Origin: Puccinellia tenuiflora
Taxonomy: Eukaryota > Streptophyta > Magnoliopsida > Poales > Poaceae
DNA length: 64,000 bases
Reading direction: 5' to 3'
NCBI GenBank assembly: GCA_012064385.1
Contig: QRDG01000137.1
Location: 1-64,000, forward strand
Shown: positions 10,748 through 22,574 of the stretch, in pieces
Layout of the letters: every line of letters begins with the position of its first letter
Numbering within the stretch: the first letter of the stretch is position 1
The notes under the pieces: model-generated
The model's database searches: none
Told to the model about the DNA's origin: nothing
Seen by the model: only the letters and a program-made list of their open reading frames with translations
Translations under genes and position numbers: made by a program

Positions 10748-12360
10748 TACTCCGTCGTGTTTTTGGAGATATTTCCTTGCTAGTGCATTTGGACGACGTA
10801 CTTCAAGCGCTCATCGGTTGGTGAAGTGAGGACGACCCCGGCACCTCCTTGCCCCTTGGTGTAGGAGCCGTCGAAGTGCATGGTCCAGGTGTCGGGATCC
10901 TCCTTCCCGGGAAGGCTCGTCTCCTCCTCCGGGTTGTCGATCGCCGTCTCGGTCCACTCGGCTGTGAAGTCAGCCAGTGCTTGGCTCTTGATGTTGTCCG
11001 TGTGCTCGAACTTGAGCCCGAAGCCCTGGAGTTCCATGGCCCACGCCGAGATGCGTCCGGTGGCCAGCGGGTTCTCCAGAGGACTCCTTAGGTTGTACTT
11101 GGACACCACCGTGATTGGGTGCCCCTCGAAGTATGGCCTCATCTTGCGGGAGGCGATAAGGATCGCTAGCAGCAGCTTCTGCATCATGGGATACCGCTCT
11201 CGGGCGTCGCGCAACACTGAGCTGACGAAGTAGACCGGGTGCTGCACCTTGCGGGTCGCCGATCCTTTGGCGGGTTCGACATTCTCCACGTCCTTGGCGC
11301 TCCGGGGTGTTGTCGGAGTAGCCCCCGGCTGCGTCGCCTTGGAGTGTATTCCTTCGTCCTCAACGTGTGGCTCGACGATGACGGGAGGGGGCGGGGTGCT
11401 GGGATCTTCGATCCCCTGAACACCTGGCCTCCCCTTCTTTCTTGGCTGCCCCGGGAACGGGTCCCCAGGTCGCTTGCCCTTGCTTGGCTTCTTTGGAGAT
11501 GCGTCGCGCTTGGCCACCAGCACGGCGCTGATCACTTGGTTAGTGGCCGCGATGTACAGCAGTAGGGGCTCCTTCTCCATTCGGGCCACGAGGATGGGTG
11601 GCGAGGCGAGGTAGCTCTCGGCGATGTCGTCGTCCCGATCTTCCCGTCGATGGCTCTCTCGACGATGTTCGATGCGGGTGCGTGCATCCTCGTGGAGACA
11701 ATTGTTGAGGTCGTTGCGCAGATTCAGGTTGCGCGTGGAGGATGAACCAACGGAGATGGCCGGGCCGCCGTTGCGGTTCGCCCGATCCGCCGCGGGAGGG
11801 TTTGCTTGAGGAGGCACAGCTTCACCTGGGCGATTTCCCCGGGGAGGGTCCCGGGGTTCTCACGCCTCTGCTCCCTTGGCTTCGGGGCTGTCGACGGTGG
11901 GGGCGTGAACGGGCTCACACCTGGGACCGCCGTCGGCGAAGTGGAGGAGTTCCTCCACATGGGTCCGCCACTCCTGGTAGACCTTGGGGTTGTCGGTGCT
12001 GGGTGGAAACTGGATCAGAGCCTTGGCGGTGATGAGGGCGTCGTGGCGGGCCTGCGCGTCGTCCGAGAGGAGAGTGCATGACTTGCTCTTGGTGCCCTGC
12101 TGACCCTTGCGAGTGCGGGCACCCTCGCTCTTTTCATCAACAGAGAGGTCCTTGTCGGTGTTGCCGCCCATGCTCTTCTCCGCGCCACCATCTTCGCCGC
12201 TCTGGGTTGGGCCGCCTGCCCCGCCCAGAGCGTCCTTCTCCGGGGATGGAGGAGGAGAAGCCCGGTTTGCCGCAGCAGCGCGACGCTCGCCAGTAGCCTG
12301 AGAGCGCGCAGGGGAGGCCGCCTTCGACGTCTGGGCGTCGGGCCTCTTCTTTGGCGCCAT
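10748..12360 (-). pseudogene. Deleted gag-pol of element C (gag N-terminus joined to RT/RNase H)
   Basis: Gag starts at the ATG at 12360 (MAPKKRPDAQ) with Ala, Gly and Asp-rich sequence and a helix containing WRTHVEELLHFA; its frame ends near 11860 and continues in another frame to about 11600. There, within one open frame, the sequence switches to the end of reverse transcriptase (EKEPLLLYIAATNQVISAVL, later HPVYFVSSVLRDARERY) and the start of RNase H (TMHFDGSYTKGQGGAGVVL). Protease and the RT core have therefore been removed by an internal deletion that left an open fusion. A shift near 10775 precedes the insertion of B. Confidence 0.8.
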
Positions 12361-12474
12361 GGTCGACGAAGAACTTGACGCAGATCTCCTCGAAGATCTC
12401 GAAGCCGATGAAGAACTTGAGGAAGATCTCGACGAAGAACACAAAGCCGATGAAGAAGAAATCAGCACTTGCAC

Positions 12475-12492
12475 CCCCTACCTGGCGCGCCA
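12475..12492 (-). promoter_or_regulatory. Primer-binding site of element C
   Basis: On the minus strand TGGCGCGCCAGGTAGGGG begins two bases after the LTR end. It has the TGG start expected of a tRNA-complementary primer site, but the tRNA was not identified. Confidence 0.6.
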
Positions 12493-12494
12493 GA

Positions 12495-13446
12495 TGTCGT
12501 GTCTTGGATCACGGACACCGGGAGTAAAGGATACCCCCTTTTTAGGTTCGGTATGGGGCGCGAACGAGGCTGAGGAACGTCTTCCGCCCGGGGGCTTCGT
12601 CTATGCTCGAGATCTACGTACTAGCAAGCATCACAGAGACACAACGAGTTTACCCAGGTTCGGGCCGCCCGGAGGCTAACATCCCTACTCCTGCATGTCT
12701 GGATTGAGAGGTATATCATGGTGTAGCTTTACAATGGTGGTCGCGGGTGAGAACCCGGGAGGTGTTGGCTAGAGGTTGAAGACGAGCAGATCCTGGCCCG
12801 GAGGAGATCACCTCTCGCCTAAGCTAATCTCAGACTTGTGCACTACCTAGCCTAGCCTCCAACTCGACGGTGTTCCGTCTTGTCCTCTTCCGATCTTGTG
12901 ATCTTGTTTCTCTCTTCCCTCCTTTCCCTTTCCTTGGGTGCCTCGGTCCTCCTTTTATACGCTAAGGGGATACCACAGGTGCACCCTTGGGGGCCGAAGG
13001 GGTTTTGGCGGGAAAACCCCTCCGGGTTCTCCTTAGGAGGCGACATGGCCTCCTCTCGTCCAAGTATTCTTCTCAGAGGGGGTAGGTGAGGTCGCCCACC
13101 TTTTCCAGGGAGGGCGGACAGAGGCTGACAGCTTTTCCGCCTCTGCCTCCCTTTGGCGCCTCCATCTTCTTGGCACCCAAGTCTTCTAGGAGCCTCCAGC
13201 CAGGGCTGGCAAGCTTATCCTCTTTGCGCACTGGAGGTTGGTTCCCGGGGGTGAGCCTGGCCTCCTGCCGGGCGTCGGGGTCTCGGGACCTCCATGCCTG
13301 CTTCCGGGTTGAGGGGGCCCCAGAGGGTCCCCGGGTCATTTGCCTTGGTTGTCGATGTCGCGCGCGTCGGGACGCCATGGGGCAGATGGGGGGCCAGTCT
13401 TGTGCCTTGGCCTTGAGTGCCTCCTTGGTGGGCCCATGTGCGATGG
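12495..13446 (-). repeat. 5' LTR of element C, main part
   Basis: The LTR end on the minus strand is at 12495. A TATA-like sequence (GTATAAAAGG on the minus strand) lies near 12950-12961. A related LTR sits at 40148-44380. The LTR is cut at 13446 by element D; GATGG (13442-13446) is repeated at 21998-22002 on the other side of D. Confidence 0.85.
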
Positions 13447-14455
13447 TGATGAGGACATCCCTAGTGCTTTACCATTTTCTTCTATTGATGAGGTTGCTGC
13501 TCAAGACAAGCCCAATGAAGTGAGGATTGGACCGATGACAAGAGCTCGTGCCAAGCTACTTGGACAACAGGTGAACTCACTCTTAATTGAATATGATGTT
13601 TGTGATAACAAGAACTTTATACTGCCTAAGTTTATGCATTTGTGTATGATTAGGGTTGTTGATAACACTAGCATTGGAGGAGGACCAGAGGAACAGCAAG
13701 AATCGGAGCACAACGACACCTATGGCCCGAGGGAGGAGCGGGAGGAATGCGCAAAGAAGGAAGGAAGAAGAAGAAGCACAGGCATCCTAGGTCGGCCGAG
13801 TGCCCGAAGCATCCGGCCTCCGCCCGGCCTCAGCCCGGCCTCAGACAGGTTTAGGCCGGGCCTGTACCCGAGCTCAGCCCGGTCTCAGCCCGGCCAGGCC
13901 AGCTAGGCATGCCATGCAAATGCTGGCCCGGCCTTGCCCCGGCCAAAGCCCGGCCTGGACCCGCCCTGCGCGCCAGATTTCGGCCGAACCCACTTTTGGG
14001 TCGGTTTGTACCCGTTCGAGTCAGAACCAAGTTAGGTTTTCTGTGTACGGTCGGTTTGGCCTCCTATATAAGGATAGGGGCGGCTGCTGTAGAGGGTTTA
14101 GACCCCGTTTTGCTTAAACCCTAGATCGGATTGCTACAAGCATTCATCTATTTTCGTGTTCCTCTTTGTTGCGATCAGGAATACAACCTCTCCACTTTGT
14201 TTCGATCTGGAGATTATTGCTACCAAAGTTTGAGTGTGATCTGTTGTTCCATTGGGAATTAGTAGATTGCAAACCGCTCGTCGTCGGCGGCTACGTTGCG
14301 CGAGTGTGTGGTGTTGCGAATATCCATTGGGTTGAAGAGCTGTTGCATTGGCAACGGGGGAACAGCCGGAGAGTTCGAGAGCATCTCGCAAGTTATCTTC
14401 ATCAACCATCCAAACCACCATCGGCTCACTGAGAAGATCGGGCAACCCCTTATCA
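13447..14455 (+). repeat. 5' LTR of element D
   Basis: A 1,009-bp LTR, TGATGAGGAC ... CTTATCA, with a TATA box CCTATATAAGG near 14063-14073. It carries a copy of the C-terminal integrase frame (GPMTRARAKLLGQQV), open here well past the point where the 3' LTR copy stops. A GC-rich tract of CCCGGCC units lies near 13815-13975. It is shorter than the 3' LTR mainly through missing units in that tract. Confidence 0.92.
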
Positions 14456-15524
14456 TCTTGGTATCAGATTTCCAGAGTTTACTCAGTGAGCATCCACAAA
14501 TCCCCGTAGATTTACTGTTTTTCATCCTATCCAGAAAAAGCCAAAAATATTAGGGTTAGTTTTCGCCATAGCCTTAGATTACATCATTAGGTCAAGTTCT
14601 AGTTGCTGGTCATTTTCCTTTTGCGTATCTTGTTTCGTTGCCGAGTCGAATTGCAATCGGAATCCTGCCGTGCATCCTGCCGCGGCACGGTTTCGGTCGT
14701 TTTTCTCTGCCGCGACACCGATTTTCACAGTTTTAGTAAAACAGCCATAACATTTGCATACGAACTCCGTTTTCGACGTGCGGCCACTCAAATCGCTCGT
14801 ATCGAAAAGTTCTATCCAAACAATATTGCGCCGCCTGTTTACACCTTTTAGGCGGTCTCGTAATTCCCAAATTCGTCCGGGAACATTGAGTTTTTGGCCT
14901 TTCAAAGTTTCAGTTTCGGCAAAAACCGAACTTTTTGTGAAAAACATAGACACAGCCTTTCTACAGCATGTGATAGGAGCTTACCCATATAAGACTAGCT
15001 ACGTTTTGTGCTCACAGACTGCTCTTGGACGTGTGTCTTGTTGCTTTTCAAGTTGTTGGTCATAAATAGTAAAAAAAGGAGATAGTATAAGAAAAAAAGA
15101 GAGAGATAAAAGTGCAAGTGCTGTATATTTTAGTGACACTACTAGTCCTTGAGCAATCGTGTGCCTGTTAATCTGAGCTACTTGCTAGTGTCTTTCTAGT
15201 GCTTTGTGACATCTTTGTTCATAGTTGCATTGCCCAGTTTATCTCCACCGTGTGAGTTTCCTTTGTGTTATACGATCAGCACTAGGGTTTTCCTTTTGGT
15301 GTAGTTAGGTACCCCTACCAAGCTCCACAAAAATACCCTGGTTTTGTTGTGTAACACTTTGAGACCCATAATATTCGCTTCACCCCATCCGTGCACGTTC
15401 TGTCCATACAAGTGGTAAGCTATACTATTCACTTTGGAACGGTAAGATACACAATTTCTTTTGGTTTGAGTGAGTTGAGAGTTTTCCACATACATATTTC
15501 TATATACCCTTGTGTGCACTAATC
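14456..15524 (+). other. Element D leader with iMet-type primer-binding site
   Basis: TGGTATCAGA at 14459-14468 is the standard initiator-Met primer site, four bases after the LTR. The remaining ~1 kb to the first gag ATG is an untranslated leader; no gene was seen in it. Confidence 0.8.
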
Positions 15525-16840
15525 ATGTCTTAAGGAGATGAGGATGATGGTGTTGTGAGGCAAAAGAAGGACGGCAACACTCCTGTTTGTTGGGCTGAAT
15601 ATGAAGCTCTTTGAGATCACCTGACACGTCAGTTCAACACTCAATGTGACAGGTTACAAGATGATTTGACTGCTACGGATATTAAGGTTGACAATGTGCT
15701 ACAAACGACAACTGAGTCTGCAGCTGCCTTGACAGTGATTCAGAATTCTATTGGTGCATTGAACCGTGCCGTGCGAGTGTTGACGCAGCGCAATGAGCAA
15801 CCTGTTGATGATGCAAGTGTTCATGGTGATCACGGTGTTGATTTTGATGGAGAGGAGGATGATGAGCAAGCTGCTGCTCGTCGTGAGAGGGTGCAATGGC
15901 AACAACAACCACAACCACATGCTAATGGTGGACGTGGAGGTGGCCGAGGTGGTGCTATACCTCCTGGTCGTGGATTTGCGCCTCTTGGTGCGCATCGTAT
16001 GCTTGGCGACAATTTTGGTCATGCAGCTAACCGTGATGATGATAGCATTGGTAAGCCCAAATTCAGTATTCCCAAGTTTGAAGGTTCCGTTGATGTGGAA
16101 GAATATATTAACTGGGAGTTGAAGATGGAGCAACTTTGGCGTTTGCATGACTACACTGAAGATAGAAAGATTAAGCTTGCATCTTCTGAGTTCGATGGTT
16201 ATGCCTTGCTATGGTGGGACGGTCTTGTGAGTGCGCGTGAAGCAAATGATGTACCTATTTTGTCTTGGCGAGAGATGAAGGCGGAGATGCGTCATCGTTT
16301 TGTTCCTCGCAATTACATCCGTTCTTTGTATGATAAGTTGCAGAATTTGAAGCAAGGTACCAAGTCCGTTGATGAGTACTATAAGGAGATGGATTTGATC
16401 ATGCAGCATGCTAAGGTGCGAGAAGAACCTGAACAAACTATGCAGCGTTTCCTTTCAGGTTTGAGCTTTAACATCAAGAGAATTGTGCGTCATCATCAAT
16501 ATGGCGATGTACAAGATTTGTTGCATCAAGCACGTGAAGCTGAGTTACAGTTGGCCGAAGATGCCAAATATGTGCCTCGTTCGTCCTATGCATGAGGTAG
16601 TGTTTCGTCACGAGCGACACCTAGTGTGGTGCCGCCTAGTCCTGTTCCTAGTTTCCGTGGTGCTGCTCTTTCCAAATCAGTTTCGGTTGCTCCTAATGCC
16701 AAGCAATCACCACAACCTGCTACAAGTGCTACTGGCTCTTCCAATTCCACAGCTCGTACACGTGATATGAATTGTCATACGTGTGGAGGCAAGGGTCACT
16801 TCAAGAATGAGTGTCCAAACAAGAAGGTCATGTTGATTAA
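15525..16840 (+). pseudogene. Gag of element D with several premature stops
   Basis: Gag begins at ATG 15525 but meets TAA at 15531 and TGA at 15612. From 15666 it is open to a TGA at 16593-16595 and then continues in the same frame. The core contains KPKFSIPKFEGSVDVEEYI and ELKMEQLWRLHDYTED, typical of chromovirus gag. A single CCHC zinc knuckle, CHTCGGKGHFKNEC (about 16774-16815), follows. A glycine/arginine-rich stretch lies near 15930-15980. Confidence 0.85.
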
Positions 16841-19800
16841 TAAGGAGACCGGTGAGTATGAGAGTGGTGATGAGGTGGATCCTAATGCTGAGTTTGAGGA
16901 GGAACATGATGATGAGTTGTATTATGCGGATGTCGAGCAGTTACCATCTATTGTGTGCACGCCTAAGGTGCTAAGTGTGGCGCCGAGTTCTTCGGAGCAG
17001 CGATGCAATTTGTTTCAAACAAGGGCTGCAATTGGCAATGGACGTTCTTGCAAAGTAATCATTGATGGTGGCAGCTGCCGCAATTTAGCTAGCAAAGAGC
17101 TCTGTCAAAAGCTGAATCTGAAATACTTGCCACATCCCCATCCATATTTTATTCAGTGGCTGAGTGAAAGTGGGGAGATGAAGGTTAATCACATGGTGCA
17201 AGTTGAATTTCAGATTGGACCTTACAAGGACACCGTGGAGTTTGATGTGGTTCCAATGATTGTTTGTCACTTGTTGTTGGGACGTCCTTGGCAGTTTGAT
17301 AGAGATGTGCGGCACAATGGGAGATCAAATACCTATCAGCTCAATTGGCATGGCAAGGAGGTGATGTTGCGGCCTATGACACCTCAAGAAATAGTAAATG
17401 AGTCTCGCCAAAAAGTTGAAGTTAACCGTGAGGCTGAGCGTGAGAGATTAGCTAGGCGAGAGACTCCACCTTCGGTGAGCGAGAGCCACAAGCCAAATTT
17501 GAGTGGTAAAAAGAAAAGTGAGGGAGAGAACAAAATAGTTATGTTAGCCACCAAATCTGATTTGAGAGAGTTTCATGAGGATCCCACTCTAGTACCTCTT
17601 GTACTTGTGTGCAAGGGGGAAATTCTTGTTTCTAACGACATGACCCCTCTCTATTGGTGTTTCTAATGTGTTGCAGGATTTTGGTGATGTTTTTCCGGAG
17701 GAAGTGCCCGCTGGTTTTCCTCCATTGCGGGGTATTGAGCATCAAATTGATTTGATTCCAGGAACAACACTTCCAAACCGAGCTCCCTATAGGACCAACC
17801 CGGAGGAGAAAAAGGAGATATAGCGACAAGTTCAAGAGCTTCTTGACAAAGGGTATATTCGTGTGAGCTTAAGTCCTTGTGCTGTTCCTGTCATTTTGGT
17901 TCCTAAGAAAGATGGTACTTGGCGCATGTCCGTAGATTGTAGAGCGATAAATAACATCACTATTCGTTATAGACACCCTATTCCTCGTTTGGATGACATG
18001 TTAGACGAATTAAGTGGTGCTGTTATTTTCTCTAAAATTGATTTGCGTAGTGGTTATCATCAAATTAGGATGAAAGAAGGAGATGAATGGAAAACTGCCT
18101 TTAAAACAAAATTCGGTTTATATGAGTGGTTAGTGATGCCTTTTGGTTTAACTAATGCACCTAGTACTTTCATGAGATTGATGAATCATGTTTTGAGGCA
18201 TTTCATTGGTAAATTTGTAGTAGTCTATTTTGATGATATATTGATTTATAGCTGCAATGAATTTGAACATACTGATCATATTAGACAAGTTTTGCAAGTG
18301 TTGCGTGATAATAAGCTATATGGTAATCTTGCTAAATGCACTTTTTGCAAAGATAAGGTCATATTTTCTGGGTTTTGTTGTTTCTAAGCATGGCGTAGAG
18401 GTTGATGAATCTAAAATTGAAGCAATTAAAAATTGGCCTATTCCCATGAATATTAGTCAAATAAGAAGCTTTCTTGGTCTTGCTGTTTTTTATAGACATT
18501 TTGTGAAAGACTTCAGTTCTATTGCTGCACCTTTGAATGATTTAACAAAAAAAGGTGTTGAGTTTGTGTGGGGCGCAGCCCAAGATGCCGCTTTTGATGA
18601 GCTGAAACGTCGTTTAATTTCTGCACCTTTGCTTATGCTTCCTAATTTCAATAAGCAATTTGATATTGAATGTGATGCTAGTGGCATTGGAATAGGAGGT
18701 GTGTTGATGCAAGAGGGTAAACCAATTGCATATTTTTCGGAGAAATTAAATGGTGCCCAATTGACCTATCCTGTTTATGATAAAGAATTGTATGCACTTG
18801 TTCATGTTCTTGAGGTTTGGCAACATTATTTATGGCCAAAAGAATTTATCATACATTCTGATCATGAAGCTTTGAAATATTTGAAGTGCCAATCTAACTT
18901 GAATAAACGTCATGCTAAATGGGTTGAGTTCATTGAATCCTTCCCATACATTATTAAGTATAAGAAAGGCAAAGATAACGTGGTTGCTGATGCACTCTCT
19001 AGGAAAAGCATGCTTTTGACACATTTAGATGTTAAATTTCCTGGTTTAGAGAGTTTGCGTGATTTATATGCTAATGATACTGATTTTTCCATGCCTTTTG
19101 CTAAGTGTTCTGCTGTGAAAGCTTGGGAAAAATACCATATGCATGATGGATACTTGTTTAGAGCTAACAAATTATGTGTGCCAGAATCGTCCGTGCGTTT
19201 GCTATTGTTGCAGGAATCTCATGGTGGCGGTTTGATGGGACACTTTGGACGTGAGAAGACGTTACTGATGTTGGCTGATCATTTTTATTGGCCAAGGATG
19301 AGGCGGGATGTGGACTAGGGATGTAAACGGATCGGATCGGATCGGATTTTGTCGTTACCATATCCTATACCATCTTTTTTCATCGGATTCGGACCGGAGC
19401 GGATAATGACCGGTTGCGGATTCGGGGTCGGATATATCATATCACGGATTCGGGGGCGGAAATGGAGCGGATTCGGTAAGAAAAAAATTTAATCGGATAT
19501 GTACGCGTATAAGTATATCGGTAAACCATACAACCAAAAATAATAGTTCAATATGCTAATAACCTAACAAAGTTGTACTACATAGTCATAATAATCACTA
19601 TTTAAGTGAGTTTTTATTTAATGGACGAAATTTACAATTCACTAACCACTAATTATGTTCTATTAGGTTAGATGTTTCGGTAGAAAATCGGATTATTCGG
19701 ATTAAAATTATTGGATAATCCTATTTAATTTTCGGATAATCCATATTCGGGGGCTATTTTTCATACCATATCCTATACCGTATCCGGTGTCAAATTCGGA

Positions 19801-21024
19801 ATCGGATATCCTTATCCGTCGGATTTATTCAAATCGGATATGGATTGCTTAAAACGGTTTCGGAACAGGATTCGGTGCGGAAATTATCCTATCCGTTTAC
19901 ACCCCTAATGTGGACAGGTTTGTTAAGCGTTGCATCACTTGCAACAAGGCAAAGTCCAAGCTGAAGCCTCATGATTTGTATACTCCTCTTCCTGCACCTA
20001 CAACTCCATGGGAGGACATAAGCACGGATTTTGTGTTAGGATTGCCTAGAACCAGGAGAGGACATGATTCTATTTTTGTGGTAGTGGATAGTTTTTCTAA
20101 GATGTCACACTTTATTGCCTGCCACAAAAGCGACGATGCGTCGCATATTGCTAATCTGTTTTTCAGGGATATCGTGCGCTTACATGGAGTACCCAAGACG
20201 ATTGTTTCTGATCGAGACGTCAAGTTCATGAGTTATTTTTGGAAGACACTTTGGGGCAAGCTGGGAACGAAGCTGCTCTTCAGTACCACTTGTCATCCCC
20301 AAACTGATGGCCAAACGGAGGTGGTAAATCGCACACTATCAACGTTGCTGCGAGCCATGATCAAGAAGAACTTGCGTGAGTGGGAAGACTGTTTGCCGCA
20401 TGTGGAGTTTGCATATAACAGGGCGGTACATTCTACCACACAACTATGTCCGTTTGAGGTGGTGTATGGTTTCAAACCCATTACTCCACTTGACTTGCTG
20501 CCGCTTCCATTACATGAGAGAGTCAACATGGAGGCATCGAAGCGTGCAGATTTTGTGAGGAAGATATATGAGAAGACTAAAGAGGCAATTGAGAAGAAAG
20601 GCAAGTACAATGCAGCTCGTGTCAACAAGAAGAGAAAGGAGGTGATCTTTCAGCCCGGCGACATGGTTTGGGTGCACTTTCGTAAAGACAGATTTCCTGT
20701 TCAGCGCAAGTCCAAGTTGATGCCGCGGGGTGATGGTCCATTCAAGGTTCTTGCCAAGATAAATGATAATGCATACAAGATAGATCTTCCTACATCTGAG
20801 TTTGGTGTCAGTAATACTTTCAATGTTGCTGATTTGACGCCATATGCTGGAGACGACCTTGACGCGTCGAGGTCGACGCCTTTTCAAGGGAGGGGGGAGG
20901 ATGATGAGGACATCCCTAGTCCTTTACCATTTTCTTCTATTGATGAGGTTGCTGCTCAAGACAAGCCCAATGAAGTGAGGATTGGCCCGATGAGAAGAGC
21001 TCGTGCCAAGCTACTTGGACAATA
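16841..21024 (+). pseudogene. Pol of element D: protease, RT, RNase H, integrase, broken by frameshifts and a MITE
   Basis: Protease holds IIDGGSCRNLAS and HLLLGRPWQFD. RT (about 17690-18400) has VPVILVPKKDGTWRM, IDLRSGYHQIRM and the catalytic VVYFDDILIYS. RNase H has FDIECDASGIGIGGVL and ending VVADALSRK. Integrase has the HGGGLMGHFGREKTL region, the zinc-binding C..C of RCITCNKAK, core aspartates in ISTDFVLGL and VSDRDVKF, and a GDMVWVHFRKDRFP C-terminal domain. Breaks: a frameshift near 17650, TAG at 17821-17823, a frameshift near 18372, and a hAT MITE at 19316-19907. The final frame enters the 3' LTR at 20902 and stops at TAG 21022-21024, where the 5' LTR copy has CAG. Confidence 0.88.
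19316..19907. mobile_element. hAT-type MITE, 592 bp, in integrase of element D
   Basis: The ends TAGGGATGTAAACGGAT and ATCCGTTTACACCCCTA form a 17-bp inverted repeat with one mismatch. The 8-bp target duplication ATGTGGAC (19308-19315 and 19908-19915) is exact. The element is AT-rich with no open frame and many GGAT/ATCC motifs near both ends (for example CGGATCGGATCGGAT at 19328-19342), which is how hAT subterminal binding sites usually look. Removing the element and one duplication rejoins the integrase frame. Confidence 0.92.
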
Positions 21025-21997
21025 GGTGAACTCACTCTTAATTGAATATGATGTTTGTGATAATGAGAACTTTATACTGCCTAAGTCTATGCATTTGTGT
21101 ATGATTATGGTTGTTGATAACACAAGCATTGGAGGAGGACCAGAGGAGCAGCAAGAATCGGAGCACAACGACACCTATGGCGCGAGGGAGGAGCGGGAGG
21201 AATGCGCAAAGAAGGAAGAAGAAGAAGCATAGGCAGCCCGGCCTGAGGCCGGCCTCAGCCCGGCCAGGCCGGCCAGGCACCCGAAGCTCCCGGCCTCCGA
21301 GACGCAGGAAGACCGGCCCAAGCCCGGCCTAGGCCGGCCGAGTGCCCGAAGCATCCGGCCTCCGCCCGGCCTCAGCCCGGCCTCAGACAGGTTTAGGCCG
21401 GGCATGTACTTGAGCTCAGCCCGGCCTCAGCCCGGCCAGGCCGGCTAGGCATGCCATGCAAATCCTGGCCCGGCCTTGCCCCGGCCTAAGGCCGGCCTGG
21501 ACCTGGCCTGCGCGCCAGATTTCGGCCGAACCCACTTTTGGGCCGGTTTGTACCCGTTCGAGTCAGAACCAAGTTAGGTTTTCCGTGTACGGTCGGTTTG
21601 GCCTCCTATATAAGGATAGGGGCGGCTGCTGTAGAGGGGTTAGACCACGTTTTGCTTAAACCCTAGATCGGATTGCTACAAGCATTCATCTATTTTCGTG
21701 TTCCTCTTTGTTGCGATCAGGAATACAACCTCTCCACTTTGTTTTGATCTGGAGATTATTGCTACCAAAGTTTGAGTGTGATCTGTTGTTCCATTGGGAA
21801 TTAGTAGATTGCAAACCGCTCGTGGTCAGAGGCTACGTTGCGCGAGTGTGTGGTGTTGCGAATATCCATTGGGTTGAAGAGCTGTTGCATTCAAAACGGG
21901 GGAACAGCTAGAGAGTTCGAGAGCATCTCGCAAGTTATGTTCATCAACCATCCAAACCACCATCGGCTCACTGAGAAGATCGGGCAACCCCTTATCA
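20902..21997 (+). repeat. 3' LTR of element D
   Basis: A 1,096-bp LTR with the same ends as the 5' copy and TATA near 21605-21613. The GC-rich CCCGGCC tract (about 21232-21510) is expanded relative to the 5' LTR. The first 123 bases encode the integrase tail. GATGG follows at 21998-22002. Confidence 0.92.
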
Positions 21998-22002
21998 GAT
22001 GG

Positions 22003-22050
22003 ACCCACTTTGACCGCATCAGGGGAACCCCATGTTCCACTATTGCGACA
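22003..22050 (-). repeat. 5' LTR of element C, remaining terminal piece
   Basis: This is the first 48 bases of the LTR of C on the minus strand, starting TGTCGCAATAGTGG at 22050. It lies right of the GATGG duplication made by element D. Confidence 0.75.
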
Positions 22051-22380
22051 AACCTCATTTACTTGCTTTTAATCATCATTACTCCTTTGGTCACTTTTCA
22101 TATTTCATCTATTTCATCATACAATTAACCGCTTTGTTTTCTGTGAGACCGGAAAGATTGACAACCTTTCCACCGTTGGGGGCAAAGTATTTTGGTTGAG
22201 TGTGTGCATCTCCATGTCTGTTGAAGGTCAAGAGCCAGAGATCTTCAATATTCACCTCGTTGTTGATTTCAAAGCCCTACTGGTTCGATAAACCTCGGTT
22301 CGTTAAACGAGGTAAACTGCTACTAGCTGCAATTCCGCCTTCGCTTGGGGCACCACCCAACTTATTTTAATACAACAGCA
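22051..22380 (+). repeat. Remnant of the 5' LTR of element E
   Basis: These 330 bp align with 32104-32425 of the 3' LTR (shared AACCTCATTTACTTGC, GAGACCGGAAAGATTGAC and the terminal TTATTTTAATAC). The left side is cut by the LTR of element C. Confidence 0.9.
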
Positions 22381-22390
22381 AGCTCTTTTC

Positions 22391-22408
22391 TGGCGTCGTT
22401 GCCGGGGA
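22391..22408 (+). promoter_or_regulatory. Primer-binding site of element E (tRNA-Asp type)
   Basis: TGGCGTCGTTGCCGGGGA differs by one base from the complement of the 3' end of plant tRNA-Asp. It lies 10 bases after the LTR end. Confidence 0.8.
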
Positions 22409-22574
22409 CTTTGGAGCTACAGCAAGGGGAGTCTCATACTCTCAATCTCTTTACTTTGTTTTTGTCTTGCTTGCTTCATATCTAGTTTAGTTTATTTTCC
22501 TGTTTCAAAAATTTAAAACCCCCCAAAAAATTAGTGTAGTCTTTATTCCTGTCTTGTTATTTTATCTTATCGTT

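Larger units (their letters stand above)
13447..21997 (+). mobile_element. Complete gypsy chromovirus D (CRM-like), with target duplication GATGG
   Basis: Both LTRs (13447-14455 and 20902-21997), an iMet-type primer site, gag, protease, RT, RNase H, integrase and a purine tract (AAGGGAGGGGGGAGGA, 20886-20901) are present in canonical order. The 5-bp duplication GATGG (13442-13446 and 21998-22002) shows it as one insertion in the LTR of C. Pol resembles the CRM clade of chromoviruses: the integrase ends in a long basic tail whose coding runs into the 3' LTR, with a GPMRRARAK-type motif. Gag, RT and integrase all carry disabling changes, so it is not autonomous now. The clade call is by eye. 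Confidence 0.9.
10748..22050 (-). mobile_element. Gypsy LTR retrotransposon C, deleted, split by D and entered by B
   Basis: Minus-strand element made of an LTR (22050-22003 and 13446-12495, split by element D), a primer site, a gag start and a fused RT/RNase H tail reaching 10748, where B is inserted. The left part of the element and its second LTR are outside the window. Its right end abuts AACCTCATTT of the LTR of element E, so C was inserted into the 5' LTR of E. The corresponding uninterrupted sequence in the 3' LTR of E is near 32100. Confidence 0.85.

Noticed and set aside
13340..13906. 188-codon plus-strand frame across the C/D boundary
   Set aside because: It is a chance fusion of antisense C LTR sequence with the copy of the integrase tail in the 5' LTR of D.
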